This document shows, piece after piece, positions 48,085 to 58,300 of a stretch of DNA of 64,000 nt. The position numbers and the translations under genes are program-made. Within the stretch, counting starts at the first letter, position 1, and each line of letters opens with the position of its first letter. Source of the stretch: Bacteroidia bacterium (GTDB lineage: Bacteria > Bacteroidota > Bacteroidia > Chitinophagales > Chitinophagaceae); contig JAUHYD010000004.1 in assembly GCA_030426665.1 (NCBI GenBank), positions 1-64,000 of the forward strand, written 5' to 3'. The notes below the pieces were generated by a model. It saw only the letters and a program-made list of their open reading frames with translations, did not search any database and was not told the DNA's origin.

Positions 48085-48678
48085 ATGAAAGTGAGAGAGC
48101 CGGCAGTAGCATATAGCAAACAACATTATTCGATAGCTGAGTATCTGGAAATAGAAAATGCTGCTACCGAAAAGCATGAGTATTATAAGGGGGAAATATT
48201 TGCTATGTCTGGTGGGAAGTTGGCGCATAATAATATTTGTGGCAACCTCTATGCTTCTCTGTGGAACAAACTGAAAGGAAAACCATGCAAACCGTATAAT
48301 AGCGACACAAGAGTGCATATCGAAAAAAACACTCTGTTTACCTATCCTGATATTTCTGTGGTGTGCGGCGATGTGGTTACGCTGAATAATGATGACTTTA
48401 ATGTGCTCAATCCGGTTATTTTGTTTGAGGTACTTTCTCCTGCCACCAGATGCTACGATAGGGGCGATAAGTTTTGGTTGTACCGCGACATACCAACGCT
48501 CAAAGAGTATATATTGGTCGATTCAGAGAGGATGAACATAGGAGCTTACCACATAAATAATGACGGCAACTGGGAGCTGAAAGAGTACAATGCCCTAACT
48601 GATGAGCTTACATTGCGCGCTATCAATACATCGCTTTCGTTGTCTGAGATTTATGAGGGGGTGAGTATTGATGGGTGA
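48085..48678 (+). CDS. Uma2-family putative restriction endonuclease
   Basis: The ATG at 48085 is chosen; upstream TTG (48070) is not needed and lies within promoter-like sequence. The 197-residue product has the Uma2 order: [35 protein letters not shown], then the PD-(D/E)xK-type core [10 protein letters not shown] and [37 protein letters not shown]. The Asp, Glu and Lys of the nuclease core are present. Uma2 proteins are common multi-copy accessory genes; cutting activity is predicted from fold only. The next gene is an orphan and then a Fic remnant, so this is an accessory pocket. Confidence 0.85.
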   Translation: MKVREPAVAYSKQHYSIAEYLEIENAATEKHEYYKGEIFAMSGGKLAHNNICGNLYASLWNKLKGKPCKPYNSDTRVHIEKNTLFTYPDISVVCGDVVTLNNDDFNVLNPVILFEVLSPATRCYDRGDKFWLYRDIPTLKEYILVDSERMNIGAYHINNDGNWELKEYNALTDELTLRAINTSLSLSEIYEGVSIDG

Positions 48679-48775
48679 GAGGCGCTCACATCTGAATATC
48701 ACCGAGCTCTATGAGAGAAAATTGACGGTATGGGCGAAAAAGTCTACTAGTTTCAGAGATATCTCACACCAGACT

Positions 48776-49291
48776 ATGAAAACTCAATACGAAAACTACA
48801 ACCAATACTCCGAAGATCGCCCCATAAAGCACATTCTCTTTTATATCCTATTGGTATTTAAGCTACTTTTTGGTGGTAAGGCTAATGGTCAGATTGCCAT
48901 TAAAGAACTGCCAGGAGAAGGGTGTAATACATATTTTATTGCAAATATTTCTAAAGACAGTTTGTACTTTATATCGCAATGTATGTTCTGCGATGCGTAT
49001 GAAGGTTGTATGAAAAATGTAACTTATGTAGACTCGATAGGCAAAAAATTAACTATTTACATATCTCATTCCAAGGATGACCTAGATTGGGTGGTACCAA
49101 ATTTGGCCATTCTACGTCCAGGTGACAGTATATCCTATCGCATTAGGAATGGAAGCTGTATTGGCTATGATCGCTATTTTGAGTTTTTCGCAAGACCATT
49201 AAAAATAAAGAAATTAAAGCGAAAGTACAACATTAGAAAAGCAGTTAAAATAAAAGGATATTTTTATATATACAAATTAGATGAAATTTGA
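48776..49291 (+). CDS. Hypothetical membrane-anchored protein
   Basis: ATG 48776 is preferred over 48668 because it begins a protein with a plausible signal anchor (HILFYILLVFKLLFGGKANGQ, residues about 20-40). The 171-residue product has a Cys-rich middle part (CNTYFIANISKDSLYFISQCMFCDAYEGCMK) and then a beta-rich segment (LTIYISHSKDDLDW, SISYRIRNGSCIGYDRYFEFFA), ending in a basic Lys/Arg-rich tail. No family is recognised. It sits between the Uma2 gene and a Fic remnant, in AT-richer DNA than its neighbours. Confidence 0.55.
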   Translation: MKTQYENYNQYSEDRPIKHILFYILLVFKLLFGGKANGQIAIKELPGEGCNTYFIANISKDSLYFISQCMFCDAYEGCMKNVTYVDSIGKKLTIYISHSKDDLDWVVPNLAILRPGDSISYRIRNGSCIGYDRYFEFFARPLKIKKLKRKYNIRKAVKIKGYFYIYKLDEI

Positions 49292-49473
49292 CCCAATTGG
49301 CTTTCGAATCCTATGCGAGAGATTCGGTGCTGACGGAAAAAGCTAGGACGGAAACATCAAAAGCAACGGCAACAAGAGATTTACAATACCTCGCCGAAAT
49401 CAAAGCACTCATTCCAAAGGGTGGTGGACGCAGCACATCCTATACTCTCAATATAAACATTGTAATGTCTTGA
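49288..49473 (+). pseudogene. C-terminal remnant of a Fic/DOC-family protein
   Basis: About 60 residues without an N-terminal part. The segment ATATRDLQYLAEIKALIP followed by GGGRSTSYTLN is the winged-helix tail seen at the C-terminus of many Fic-domain AMP-transferases. The catalytic HxFx(D/E)GNGR motif and the rest of the Fic domain are absent from this window. It overlaps the stop of the preceding gene by four bases, and there is no start context; it is read as a gene fragment left by a deletion or insertion event. Confidence 0.6.
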
Positions 49474-49492
49474 AATGGGATAACCCCTCACC

Positions 49493-50515
49493 CTAAAACA
49501 ACATCCCACCCTCAGTACCCTTTTTTCTGCCAAGATGTTTATACGCTTTTTCGGTTGCCTCACGTCCTCTTGGGGTACGCATTATGTAGCCTTCCTGTAT
49601 CAGGAATGGCTCATATACTTCTTCTATGGTTCCTGCTTCTTCGCTGACTGCTGTGGCTATGTTGTTGATACCGGCAGGTCCACCTTTGAACTTGTCAATG
49701 AGTGTCAACAGTATTTTATTGTCCATGTCATCTAGTCCGCTTTCATCTACATTCAGTGCTTTCAATCCGTGCTCTACTATTGCCATATCTATAACACCAT
49801 TGCCTAACACCTGGGCAAAATCACGCATACGCCTCAGTAGCCCATTTGCTATACGGGGAGTGCCACGGCTTCGTCCGGCTATTTCTAGTGCAGCATTAGA
49901 AGTAATACGCACATTAAGCACACCTGCGGCTCGTAAGAGTATGCCCTGTAATACTTCTGCATTGTAGTACTCTAAACGGGATTTGATACCAAAACGAGAT
50001 AGAAGGGGAGCGGTAAGCAATCCGCTACGGGTAGTGGCTCCCACCATCGTAAACGGATTGATACTTAACTGAATAGACCGGGCAGATGGTCCGCTGTCTA
50101 TCATTATATCTATTTTGAAGTCCTCCATTGCGGCGTAGAGGTACTCCTCTACAACGGTGCTCAAGCGGTGAATCTCATCAATAAATAATACATCTCTTGG
50201 CTCCAGACTGGTCAGTAGCCCCGCAAGATCTGCCGGTTTCTCTATCACCGGTCCGCTGGTTTCCTTTATCGATGTACCCAACTCGTTGGCTACAATACGC
50301 GATAGGGTGGTCTTGCCCAATCCGGGCGGTCCGTGAAACAATATATGGTCAAGTGCCTCTCCTCGCTGATTGGCGGCCTTGATGAATATGCGCAGGTTTT
50401 CAATCAGCTTAGGCTGACCTGCAAAGTCTGCAATGGTTTGCGGCCGTATCGTATTTTCGTATTCCCGCTCCTGCGAACTTAATTCTTCAGAGGGCCTTAC
50501 ATGAGAACCTGACAT
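49493..50515 (-). CDS. ruvB: Holliday junction DNA helicase RuvB
   Basis: ATG 50515 gives 340 residues; the TTG at 50539 is an unlikely extension. AAA+ motifs are complete: Walker [11 protein letters not shown], Walker [10 protein letters not shown], sensor 1 GATTRSGLL, and the arginine-finger region APLLSRFGI. The C-terminal winged helix ends with [27 protein letters not shown]. It drives branch migration of Holliday junctions with RuvA, which is not adjacent. It converges on the accessory pocket. Confidence 0.97.
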   Translation of the reverse strand: MSGSHVRPSEELSSQEREYENTIRPQTIADFAGQPKLIENLRIFIKAANQRGEALDHILFHGPPGLGKTTLSRIVANELGTSIKETSGPVIEKPADLAGLLTSLEPRDVLFIDEIHRLSTVVEEYLYAAMEDFKIDIMIDSGPSARSIQLSINPFTMVGATTRSGLLTAPLLSRFGIKSRLEYYNAEVLQGILLRAAGVLNVRITSNAALEIAGRSRGTPRIANGLLRRMRDFAQVLGNGVIDMAIVEHGLKALNVDESGLDDMDNKILLTLIDKFKGGPAGINNIATAVSEEAGTIEEVYEPFLIQEGYIMRTPRGREATEKAYKHLGRKKGTEGGMLF

Positions 50516-50583
50516 TGGGATAAAATTACAAAAAGGCAACGAACAATATCACTACCCGTCCTGTTACTTTGTAATATTGTACT

Positions 50584-51210
50584 ATGAAATTGTTGGTTGT
50601 TGCTGCCACAGCGGCAGAGGTAAGTACATTCGCAAGTGCGTCCGCCGGGAAGGCAGACATACTCATTACCGGCGTGGGTATGCCGGCAACGGTATATGCA
50701 CTCACAAAACACTTGCAGAACAACAAGTACGATTTCGTGATACAGGCAGGCATAGGAGGGTGTTTCGATACTAATATTCCTCTTGGCACGGTTGTTTTTG
50801 TGACCGGGGACAGATATGGAGATATGGGTGCAGAAGACCACGATAAATATCTGGATGTTTATGAGATGGGCTTGGCAGACTCGGACAAAGCACCGTTTAC
50901 TGACGGTATACTGATTGCCCCTGTTTCTGACTATCACAAATCAATTGAACTACAGAAGGTACACGGAATCACCGTAAATACGGTTAGCGGAAGTGAACCA
51001 ACTATAACCCAACGTAAGAAATATCGCTGCGAAATGGAGAGCATGGAAGGAGCGGCCTTTCACTTAGTTTGTCTGGAGGAGGGTGTGCCTTTTGCCCAGA
51101 TAAGAAGCATATCAAACTATGTAACACCCCGCGACAGAGCCTCCTGGAAGATAAAAGAGGCTGTTATCAATCTGAATGATTGGCTGATAAATTTCATCCA
51201 CAAGCTATAA
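50584..51210 (+). CDS. mqnB: Futalosine hydrolase
   Basis: A 208-residue nucleosidase of the MTA/SAH-nucleosidase fold. It cleaves futalosine to dehypoxanthinyl futalosine in the alternative menaquinone pathway. Seen: GVGMPATVYALTKHL, IQAGIGGCFD (phosphate-loop-like segment), RYGDMGAEDH, and CEMESMEGAAFHLVC, where M-E-G-A-A supplies the ribose-binding Glu. The 3' neighbour is mqnD, 41 bp later, confirming the assignment over a general nucleosidase. Confidence 0.92.
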   Translation: MKLLVVAATAAEVSTFASASAGKADILITGVGMPATVYALTKHLQNNKYDFVIQAGIGGCFDTNIPLGTVVFVTGDRYGDMGAEDHDKYLDVYEMGLADSDKAPFTDGILIAPVSDYHKSIELQKVHGITVNTVSGSEPTITQRKKYRCEMESMEGAAFHLVCLEEGVPFAQIRSISNYVTPRDRASWKIKEAVINLNDWLINFIHKL

Positions 51211-51251
51211 CGACTATTGCAGGTATCTTTGCCTGCGCTAAAGTTTATGTC

Positions 51252-52082
51252 ATGAAGCTCACACTCGGATTCAGCCCTTGCCCCAACGACACCTTTATTT
51301 TTGATGCTATGGTAAATGGCAAAATTGATACAAAAGGTATTTCGTTTGATTATGTAATGGAAGATGTGGAGACGCTCAACCAATGGGCTGTGGAGGGTAA
51401 GTTAGATATAACCAAACTTAGCTATAGTACGCTACTGCATACAACTGACAAATATGCCCTTCTGTATAGCGGTAGTGCATTGGGAAAAGGAGTCGGACCG
51501 CTGCTTATCGCCCGTGAGCCACTGGACACGACTCGAATGTCTGACTACAAAATAGCCATCCCCGGTCTGAAGACTACCGCCAACCTGTTACTCTCGCTGT
51601 CTTATCCGGAAGCAACGCAAAAGACTGAAATGCTGTTCAGCGAAATAGAAGGTGCTGTTTTGAGTGGGGATTATGATGCCGGCCTGATAATCCATGAAAA
51701 CCGTTTTACTTACGCAGACAGAGGGTTAGTGAAAATTACCGACCTCGGCGACTGGTGGGAGCAGACCTCCGACGCAGCCATACCGCTTGGCGGCATAGTT
51801 ATGCGGCGCAACCATGAGTCTGAACTCATACAAACGGTGGATAATATAATCAAAGAAAGCCTGGCACAATCCTGGAAGCACTATCCGGAACTATCGCCAT
51901 TTGTAACCGAGAATGCCCAGGAAATGGAAGAAAGTGTCATGCGAAAACATATTGAGTTATATGTGAACGAGTACACAGCCGACCTGGGCAAGGAAGGAAT
52001 AAAGGCAATTACTACCCTGTTCGAACGAGCAGCGGCAAACGGAATCATCAGCCAACAGAATTCCGACACCATATTTTACTGA
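51252..52082 (+). CDS. mqnD: 1,4-dihydroxy-6-naphthoate synthase
   Basis: ATG 51252 is chosen; the TTG at 51180 would run inside mqnB. The 276-residue product is a periplasmic-binding-protein-fold enzyme: LGFSPCPNDTFIF, YSTLLHTTDKYALLYSGSALGKGVGPLL and AGLIIHENRFTYADRGL are typical of MqnD, which makes 1,4-dihydroxy-6-naphthoate from cyclic dehypoxanthinyl futalosine. The pair mqnB-mqnD shows that menaquinone is made by the futalosine route; mqnA, mqnC and later genes are elsewhere. Confidence 0.93.
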   Translation: MKLTLGFSPCPNDTFIFDAMVNGKIDTKGISFDYVMEDVETLNQWAVEGKLDITKLSYSTLLHTTDKYALLYSGSALGKGVGPLLIAREPLDTTRMSDYKIAIPGLKTTANLLLSLSYPEATQKTEMLFSEIEGAVLSGDYDAGLIIHENRFTYADRGLVKITDLGDWWEQTSDAAIPLGGIVMRRNHESELIQTVDNIIKESLAQSWKHYPELSPFVTENAQEMEESVMRKHIELYVNEYTADLGKEGIKAITTLFERAAANGIISQQNSDTIFY

Positions 52083-52125
52083 TTATAGTTTGCATCAATA
52101 GCCCGATAAGTACATAAAATACTCG

Positions 52126-52153
52126 GGAAACTATTTTTATCAAAAACGTTTCC
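52126..52153. promoter_or_regulatory. Inverted repeat, candidate TetR operator
   Basis: GGAAAC (52126-52131) and GTTTCC (52148-52153) face each other, with a second inner pair TTTTT/AAAAA. It abuts the -7 box TAGTTTTG at 52155-52162 just before the TetR gene, a position where repressor binding would block transcription. Binding is inferred. Confidence 0.4.
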
Positions 52154-52154
52154 A

Positions 52155-52162
52155 TAGTTTTG
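52155..52162 (+). promoter_or_regulatory. -7 box of the efflux operon
   Basis: TAGTTTTG matches TAnnTTTG and is followed by C; predicted start within a few bases of ATG 52173. Confidence 0.45.
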
Positions 52163-52172
52163 CCGGGCGAAT

Positions 52173-52808
52173 ATGGAAACATTAGATAAAATATTGAATT
52201 CATCGATAGAATTGTTCAGCCAGTATGGCTTCAAGACAATAACTATGGATGATATAGCGAGAAGGGCAGGCGTATCCAAGAAAACACTCTACCAGCATTT
52301 TGCCAATAAACAGGAAGTTGTAAGTGAGTCTGTGACGTGGTACAAGAACAACACAACGGAGAATTGTGAGTGCATACTGGATGGTGCTGATAATGCCATT
52401 GAAGCCATGGTGAAAATGCTGGCGTTTTTTGACAACTTGTATAAACGCCTGAATCCAATGGCGATTTTTGAGTTGCAACGATTCTTTCCGGATGCATATG
52501 TAAAATTCAAAGACCTGCTGATAAAGCGTGATGTGGTAATGGTGCGCGATAACATACTACAGGGAATAGAAGAAGGTGTGTACCGACCCGACCTCAATGC
52601 TGAGTTGCTGGCTCGCTATCGGATAGAAACAGCCTTGATGGCTCTGCAACCCAACCTGCTGGTAAGTGACCGGGCAAACCTGATTTCGGTGGCACTGGAA
52701 ATAGGGGAGCATTTCATGTACGGCATCATGACCGAGGCAGGTGTACAATCATACCTACTGTATAAAGAACAATACTTAAAACAAACAAACACAACAACTA
52801 TAATATGA
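52173..52808 (+). CDS. TetR/AcrR-family transcriptional regulator
   Basis: A 211-residue regulator. The N-terminal helix-turn-helix is textbook (TITMDDIARRAGVSKKTLYQHF). The rest is a helical ligand domain without recognisable specificity. It is the first gene of a four-gene efflux operon (its stop overlaps the TolC-like start by four bases), so it most likely represses the pump and is relieved by the pump's substrate. Confidence 0.92.
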   Translation: METLDKILNSSIELFSQYGFKTITMDDIARRAGVSKKTLYQHFANKQEVVSESVTWYKNNTTENCECILDGADNAIEAMVKMLAFFDNLYKRLNPMAIFELQRFFPDAYVKFKDLLIKRDVVMVRDNILQGIEEGVYRPDLNAELLARYRIETALMALQPNLLVSDRANLISVALEIGEHFMYGIMTEAGVQSYLLYKEQYLKQTNTTTII

Positions 52809-54163
52809 GAAAGCTTTTAATGGCGATTGCAACACTAATTGCTACAGTACCCGTGTCCTGGGCCCAGACTCCTGTTCGCATGAGTATGGAAGAGTGCATT
52901 GATTATGCGCTTAACCACAGCCACGCGATGAAAAACGCACGACTTGATGTACTGATACAGGAAGCTCAGGTGAAGCAAACTACGGCAGCGGCGCTTCCGC
53001 ACGTAAACGGCAAAGTTGACTGGAACTACTTCAACAAACCTCAATATTCATATATCGGTGCCAGTTCGTTTTCAATTCCTGGCATGCCTAAAATTCCGGA
53101 CGACTCATTGAGCAAAGTGCGTTTCACGATTCCATATACGGTAAATGCGGGTGTCACGGTATCACAAACCATATTTGACGGAAGCGTATTGGTAGCACTT
53201 CAGGCCCGTAATACGGTAATGGAACTGGCGAGGGAAACGGAAAAGATTACGAGTGAGAATGTCAGATACAATGTTTACAAAGCATACAATGCGCTTATTA
53301 TAGCACGTAAACAATATAATATAATAGACCGTTCTTTAACGCTTGCGAGAGAAATGCAGGCAGACCTCATAAAGACACGGGAGGCTGGCTTGGCAGAGAA
53401 AATTGAGGTAGATCGCTCATCGGTACAGATTAATAATCTCGCTTCAGACAGTATGAAGGTGTATAACATGTTGGTCATTTCTGAGCAAATGTTGAAATAC
53501 TCCATCGGTATGGATATTAACACACCAATTGTCCTTACTGATACTGCTATTGAGCGAAGAGCTGCTGCTGCAATGTCACTGGTATCTGATCCTGTTGACT
53601 ACATGCAACTCCCGGAATATAAAGCTTTGCTTATTGGTCTTAAGCTCTCTCGATTCGACTTAAAGCGCTATCAACTATCCGCGCTTCCTTCTCTTAACGG
53701 TGTTTATACGCTCGGTGCAAATACAGGTGCTTACTATGGAAAAGATGTCTTTAAATACGATAACTATAACGAATACTCAATGTTCGGCCTGTCATTGAAT
53801 GTGCCGCTTTTCAACGGTTTTATGCGCAAAAACCAGGTAAGCGAAGCAAAGTTGAAGATAGAGAAAACTAAGAACGACATTGAAAATATGAAGCAGACGC
53901 TTGACTTCCAGTCGGCAAGTGCCCGTACCAGCCTCAAGAACTCTATGTTACAGGTGCAAAGCCAGAAAAGGAATATGGAACTATCGGAAAGTGTGCTTGA
54001 ACTCGCGCAGAAAAAATACAAAGCAGGTGTAGGCAGCAACCTGGAAGTAACTACTGCTCAAACAGAAATGCTTCGCGCACAAAACAATTACTTCTCGGCA
54101 TTACTCGATGTAATCAACGCAGAAGCAGACTTAAAGAAAACGTTGGGCTTACTCAATAAATAA
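52805..54163 (+). CDS. TolC-family outer-membrane efflux protein
   Basis: A 452-residue channel subunit with signal peptide MRKLLMAIATLIATVPVSWAQ. Two structural repeats of the family can be seen: MEECIDYALNHSHAMKNARLDVLIQEAQ near residue 28 and the later LDFQSASARTSLKNSMLQVQSQKRN and ELAQKKYKAGVGSNLEVTTAQTEMLRAQNNY helix pairs. It forms the trimeric exit duct of the RND pump. The start overlaps the TetR stop (ATGA). Confidence 0.93.
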   Translation: MRKLLMAIATLIATVPVSWAQTPVRMSMEECIDYALNHSHAMKNARLDVLIQEAQVKQTTAAALPHVNGKVDWNYFNKPQYSYIGASSFSIPGMPKIPDDSLSKVRFTIPYTVNAGVTVSQTIFDGSVLVALQARNTVMELARETEKITSENVRYNVYKAYNALIIARKQYNIIDRSLTLAREMQADLIKTREAGLAEKIEVDRSSVQINNLASDSMKVYNMLVISEQMLKYSIGMDINTPIVLTDTAIERRAAAAMSLVSDPVDYMQLPEYKALLIGLKLSRFDLKRYQLSALPSLNGVYTLGANTGAYYGKDVFKYDNYNEYSMFGLSLNVPLFNGFMRKNQVSEAKLKIEKTKNDIENMKQTLDFQSASARTSLKNSMLQVQSQKRNMELSESVLELAQKKYKAGVGSNLEVTTAQTEMLRAQNNYFSALLDVINAEADLKKTLGLLNK

Positions 54164-54213
54164 TCTAAATCAACAACATCAAACAATAACTTAATTAATA
54201 AACACACAATACA

Positions 54214-55299
54214 ATGAAACGACTATATTTCTTACTGATACCGGCACTTATTTTGGCTTCTTGCGGTGGTGGTTCTCAAGATAAGGGAGACCTTGCAAAC
54301 CTTAAAAAACAACGTGCTGCTCTTGATGCAAAAATTAAAGAATTAGAAGCAGGGAGCAAAGATTCTCTTTCGGGTAAAGTAACCGCTATTGCAGTACAAG
54401 AGGTACAATCATCTGTCTTTAATGGTTTTATTGAAGTACAATCTCAAATTAACGGAGATGAGGTGGTAAATGCTACCGCCCGTACAATGGGTACTGTAAA
54501 CCATGTTTATGTTCAGGTAGGTCAACAGGTACACAAGGGGCAGGTTTTGGCAACTCTGGATGACGCTGTAGCAGAGCAACAAATAAAAGCTATGGACCCA
54601 CAAATAGAGTTGGCGAAAACGCTATATGAAAAGCAGCAAAAACTGTGGAAGCAAAACATAGGAACGGAAGTACAGCTAATGTCTGCAAAGACACAATATG
54701 AAAATTTACTAAAACAAAAAGCTGTTGCACAGGCCGGCAAAGACCTTAATAATATAATCGCACCTATCTCGGGAACGATAGATTATATGGGACTGAAAGT
54801 AGGCGACCAATCTTCTGCCGGTTACATAAGAATAGTGAATACCAGTAAACTGAAAGCAGAAGCGAGCCTGGGTGAAAACTATATAGGAAAAGTAAAAGTA
54901 GGAGACCCTGCCACACTTATATTTCCTGATATGAATGACTCTATTGCCGCAAAAATAACATTTGTGTCGAAAGCAGTAGACCCGCTGTCCCGAGCATTTA
55001 TGGTACAGATAAAGTTGGGTAATAACGAAAAACTACACCCCAATATGTCTTGCATCCTGAAAATAGCTAACTATCAAAATCCGGATGCTATAGTTATACC
55101 GGTATCTGTAATTCAGAAAACTGCAACAGGAGAGATGGTATATATCACAAACGGAAAAACTGCTAAAAGCGTAAAGATAACCACCGGACGTAACTCAAAC
55201 GGGAAAGTAGAAGTGCTTTCCGGATTGCAACCGGGCGATAAGCTGATTGTTGCAGGGTTTGAAGATCTCGATGATGGTAGCAGGGTATCGATTATGTAA
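54214..55299 (+). CDS. RND efflux periplasmic adaptor (lipoprotein)
   Basis: A 361-residue membrane fusion protein. Lipobox LILASCGGG places the Cys at about residue 17. A short coiled coil (LANLKKQRAALDAKIKELEA) follows at once. The lipoyl domain halves VNHVYVQVGQQVHKGQVLATLDD and APISGTIDYMGLKVGDQ, and the C-terminal beta-barrel NEKLHPNMSCILKIANYQNPDAIVIPVSVI are typical. It bridges the permease to the TolC-like channel. Confidence 0.93.
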   Translation: MKRLYFLLIPALILASCGGGSQDKGDLANLKKQRAALDAKIKELEAGSKDSLSGKVTAIAVQEVQSSVFNGFIEVQSQINGDEVVNATARTMGTVNHVYVQVGQQVHKGQVLATLDDAVAEQQIKAMDPQIELAKTLYEKQQKLWKQNIGTEVQLMSAKTQYENLLKQKAVAQAGKDLNNIIAPISGTIDYMGLKVGDQSSAGYIRIVNTSKLKAEASLGENYIGKVKVGDPATLIFPDMNDSIAAKITFVSKAVDPLSRAFMVQIKLGNNEKLHPNMSCILKIANYQNPDAIVIPVSVIQKTATGEMVYITNGKTAKSVKITTGRNSNGKVEVLSGLQPGDKLIVAGFEDLDDGSRVSIM

Positions 55300-55356
55300 C
55301 AGTACGAGCTTAAAGAGTACAAATCAAAATATTATTAGTAGTACAACAATACTAAA

Positions 55357-58300
55357 ATGAAAGACACATTTAAAGAGTTTAAACCGTCGAGTTGGGTGAT
55401 TAACAATCGCACAGCCGCCTATATATTCACCATCATTATTACCCTTACGGGGTTGATGGCTTACATAAACCTGCCAAAAGAACAGTTTCCGGAAATAAAG
55501 CTTCCACAGATAATTGTGCAAACTGTTTATCCCGGCACCTCTCCTGAGAACATGGAGAACCTTGTTACAAAACCCATAGAAAAGCAGGTAAAGAATCTGA
55601 CGGGTGTAAAGAAAGTAACCAGTAACTCATTTCAGGATTACTCAGTAGTTATTGTAGAGTTTAATACCGACATTCTGGTTGACGATGCAAAACTTGACGT
55701 AAAGGATGCGGTAGATAAGGCCAAACAAGACCTGCCACAAAACCTGCCGTTTCAGCCGGAAGTAAAGGATATAGACTTCTCTGAGTTTCCTATCCTTAAC
55801 GTCAACGTATCAGGCAACTATGATATGAACCGCCTGAAAAAATATGCGGATAAGGTAAAGGACAAAATAGAAAGTGTAAAAGAAATAAAGCGGGTAGACC
55901 TTGTGGGTGCACCAGAAAGAGAAGTACAGATAAATGTAGACCTCTTCAAAATGCAGGCAGCAGGTCTCACATTCGATGACATTGACCGTACAGTAGCTAT
56001 GGAGAACGTTTCCATGACCGCCGGCGAGGTGTCAATGAATAATCAGAAAAGGGTACTGAGCATAAAGAATGAGTTTAAAGCTGCCGACCAAATTGGAGAA
56101 ATTATTGTAAAAAACCAGCAGGGCAAAAGTATATACCTGAAGGATATTGCTACGGTAATTGACACATTTGTCGAGCAGAAAAGTTTTGCGCGTCTGGATG
56201 GTAAAAATGTAATTACGCTGAACGTTATTAAAGCAAGTGGTGCCAACCTGATAGAAGCGTCGGAAAAGATTGACGGATTGGTGAAACAAATGCAGGTAGA
56301 CGAATTGCCCAAAGACCTTACTATCGTTATTACGGGAGACCAGTCGGAAGCAACTAAAAGTACACTTGTTGACCTAATAAATACTATTGTTATCGGATTT
56401 ATTCTGGTGACGCTGATACTCATGTTCTTTATGGGTGTTACCAATGCGTTGTTCGTGGCCATGTCGGTACCATTGTCGTGTGCTATAGCGTTCCTTGTGC
56501 TACCCACGATAGGGTTTACGCTGAATATGATCGTATTGTTCTCCTTCCTACTGGCATTGGGAATTGTGGTGGATGATGCCATTGTGGTAATTGAGAATAC
56601 GCATCGGATATTTGATAACGGTAAACGGGATATTAAGGAAGCGGCAAAAATGGCAACCGGAGAGGTATTCCTGCCGGTACTGTCGGGTACTATTACCACG
56701 TTGGTGCCGTTTATTCCTTTGGCATTCTGGAAAGGGGTTATCGGTAGTTTCATGTTCTTCTTACCGGTAACGCTGATTATCACTCTGCTCGCTTCGCTGG
56801 CAGTAGCTTATCTGATCAATCCTGTGTTTGCGGTTAGTTTCATGAAAAAGGAAGACCCGGATGAACATACCAAGCCGAAGCGATTTACCCGTAATGACAG
56901 AATTGTTCTGATTGTATTCGCTGCTGTTGCCGCAATCTCTTATCTGGGTGGTGGTATAGGCATGGGTAACTTTACTGTTATCATCTATCTATTTGTTTTG
57001 TTGGAGAAGTATATCCTCTCCAAATGGATACATGTATTCCAGAGTAAAATATGGCCGGCATTCAGAGAGTGGTACAGCCGCTGGCTGGTACGTGCGCTAC
57101 GCAGACCAATGCTGGTACTGATTGCAACTATATTGCTGTTTCCCGTGTCTATCGCGACATATATGGCCAGAAACCCTCCGTTTGTATTCTTCCCTTCGGG
57201 CGACCCGAACTTTGTATATGTGTATGTAAACATGCCTATCGGTACTGACCAAAGGCATACCGATGAGGTAATGCAAAAACTGGAAACGAAAGTGTACAAG
57301 GCGCTGGACATAGATTTGAAAACAGGTAAGAAAAACCCCGTAGTTAAATCTGTAATCACAAACGTAACAGTAGGCGCAGTAGACCCGACAACGAACGAAA
57401 TTGGTGACTTCCCGAACAAGGGTAAAATTACCGTCGCTTTTGTCGAGTACTCAGAACGTGACGGAGTATCTACCCAAGACTATTTAGATAAGATTCGTGG
57501 TGTGGTGCGGGCATACCCCGGCGCAGAAGTTACGGTAGATAAAGAGCAAGGTGGCCCACCATTGCCTAAGCCGGTAGTAATAGAAATAACCGGAGACAAC
57601 CTGGATAGTCTTGTATCGACATCTACCCGCCTCAAACGCTTTCTGGAATCAAAGCAGGTGCCCGGTGTAGAAGAGCTGAGAAGTGACTTCCAGGCGAGCA
57701 AACCTGAAATTATTTTCGACCTGAACAGAGACCGTATGAACAACGAGAGCATCAGCACTTATACAGTGGCGATGGCCTTGCGTACTGCTGTATTCGGAAA
57801 GGAGATTTCGCGCTTCAGAGATGCTAATGATGACTATCCGATTAACCTCAGATACTCTTCTTCGCAACGCAGAGACATAGAAGCCATCCGGAATATGCCT
57901 GTTATCTATCGGGATATGGGCATGGGCGGAATGATACGTACCGTACCAATCAGCAGTTTTGCGGACATAAGGTATGCAACCACGTACGGAGGTATTAAGC
58001 GTAAAGACCAGAAACGTATTATATCGCTTTCCTCTAATGTGCTGAACGGATACGAAGAAAACGCAGTAGTGGCAGCAGTGCAAAGTGAGATTGACCAATT
58101 TCCGGTTTCCTCCGGCGTAAATATTGTAATGGGAGGCCAGCAGGAGGAGCAGGCAGAAACAATGAGCTTCCTGGGTAATGCAATGTTGGTAGCCATTGGT
58201 CTGATATTCCTGATATTGGTATTACAGTTCAATTCATTGAGTAGAACTATCATAATAATGAGCGAGATTGTACTGAGTATCACAGGTGTATTTATCGGTT

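Noticed and set aside
56043-56783. 246-codon minus-strand frame inside the RND permease
   Set aside because: Lies antisense to highly conserved permease membrane segments; Ser/Thr/Ile-rich with no recognisable domain.
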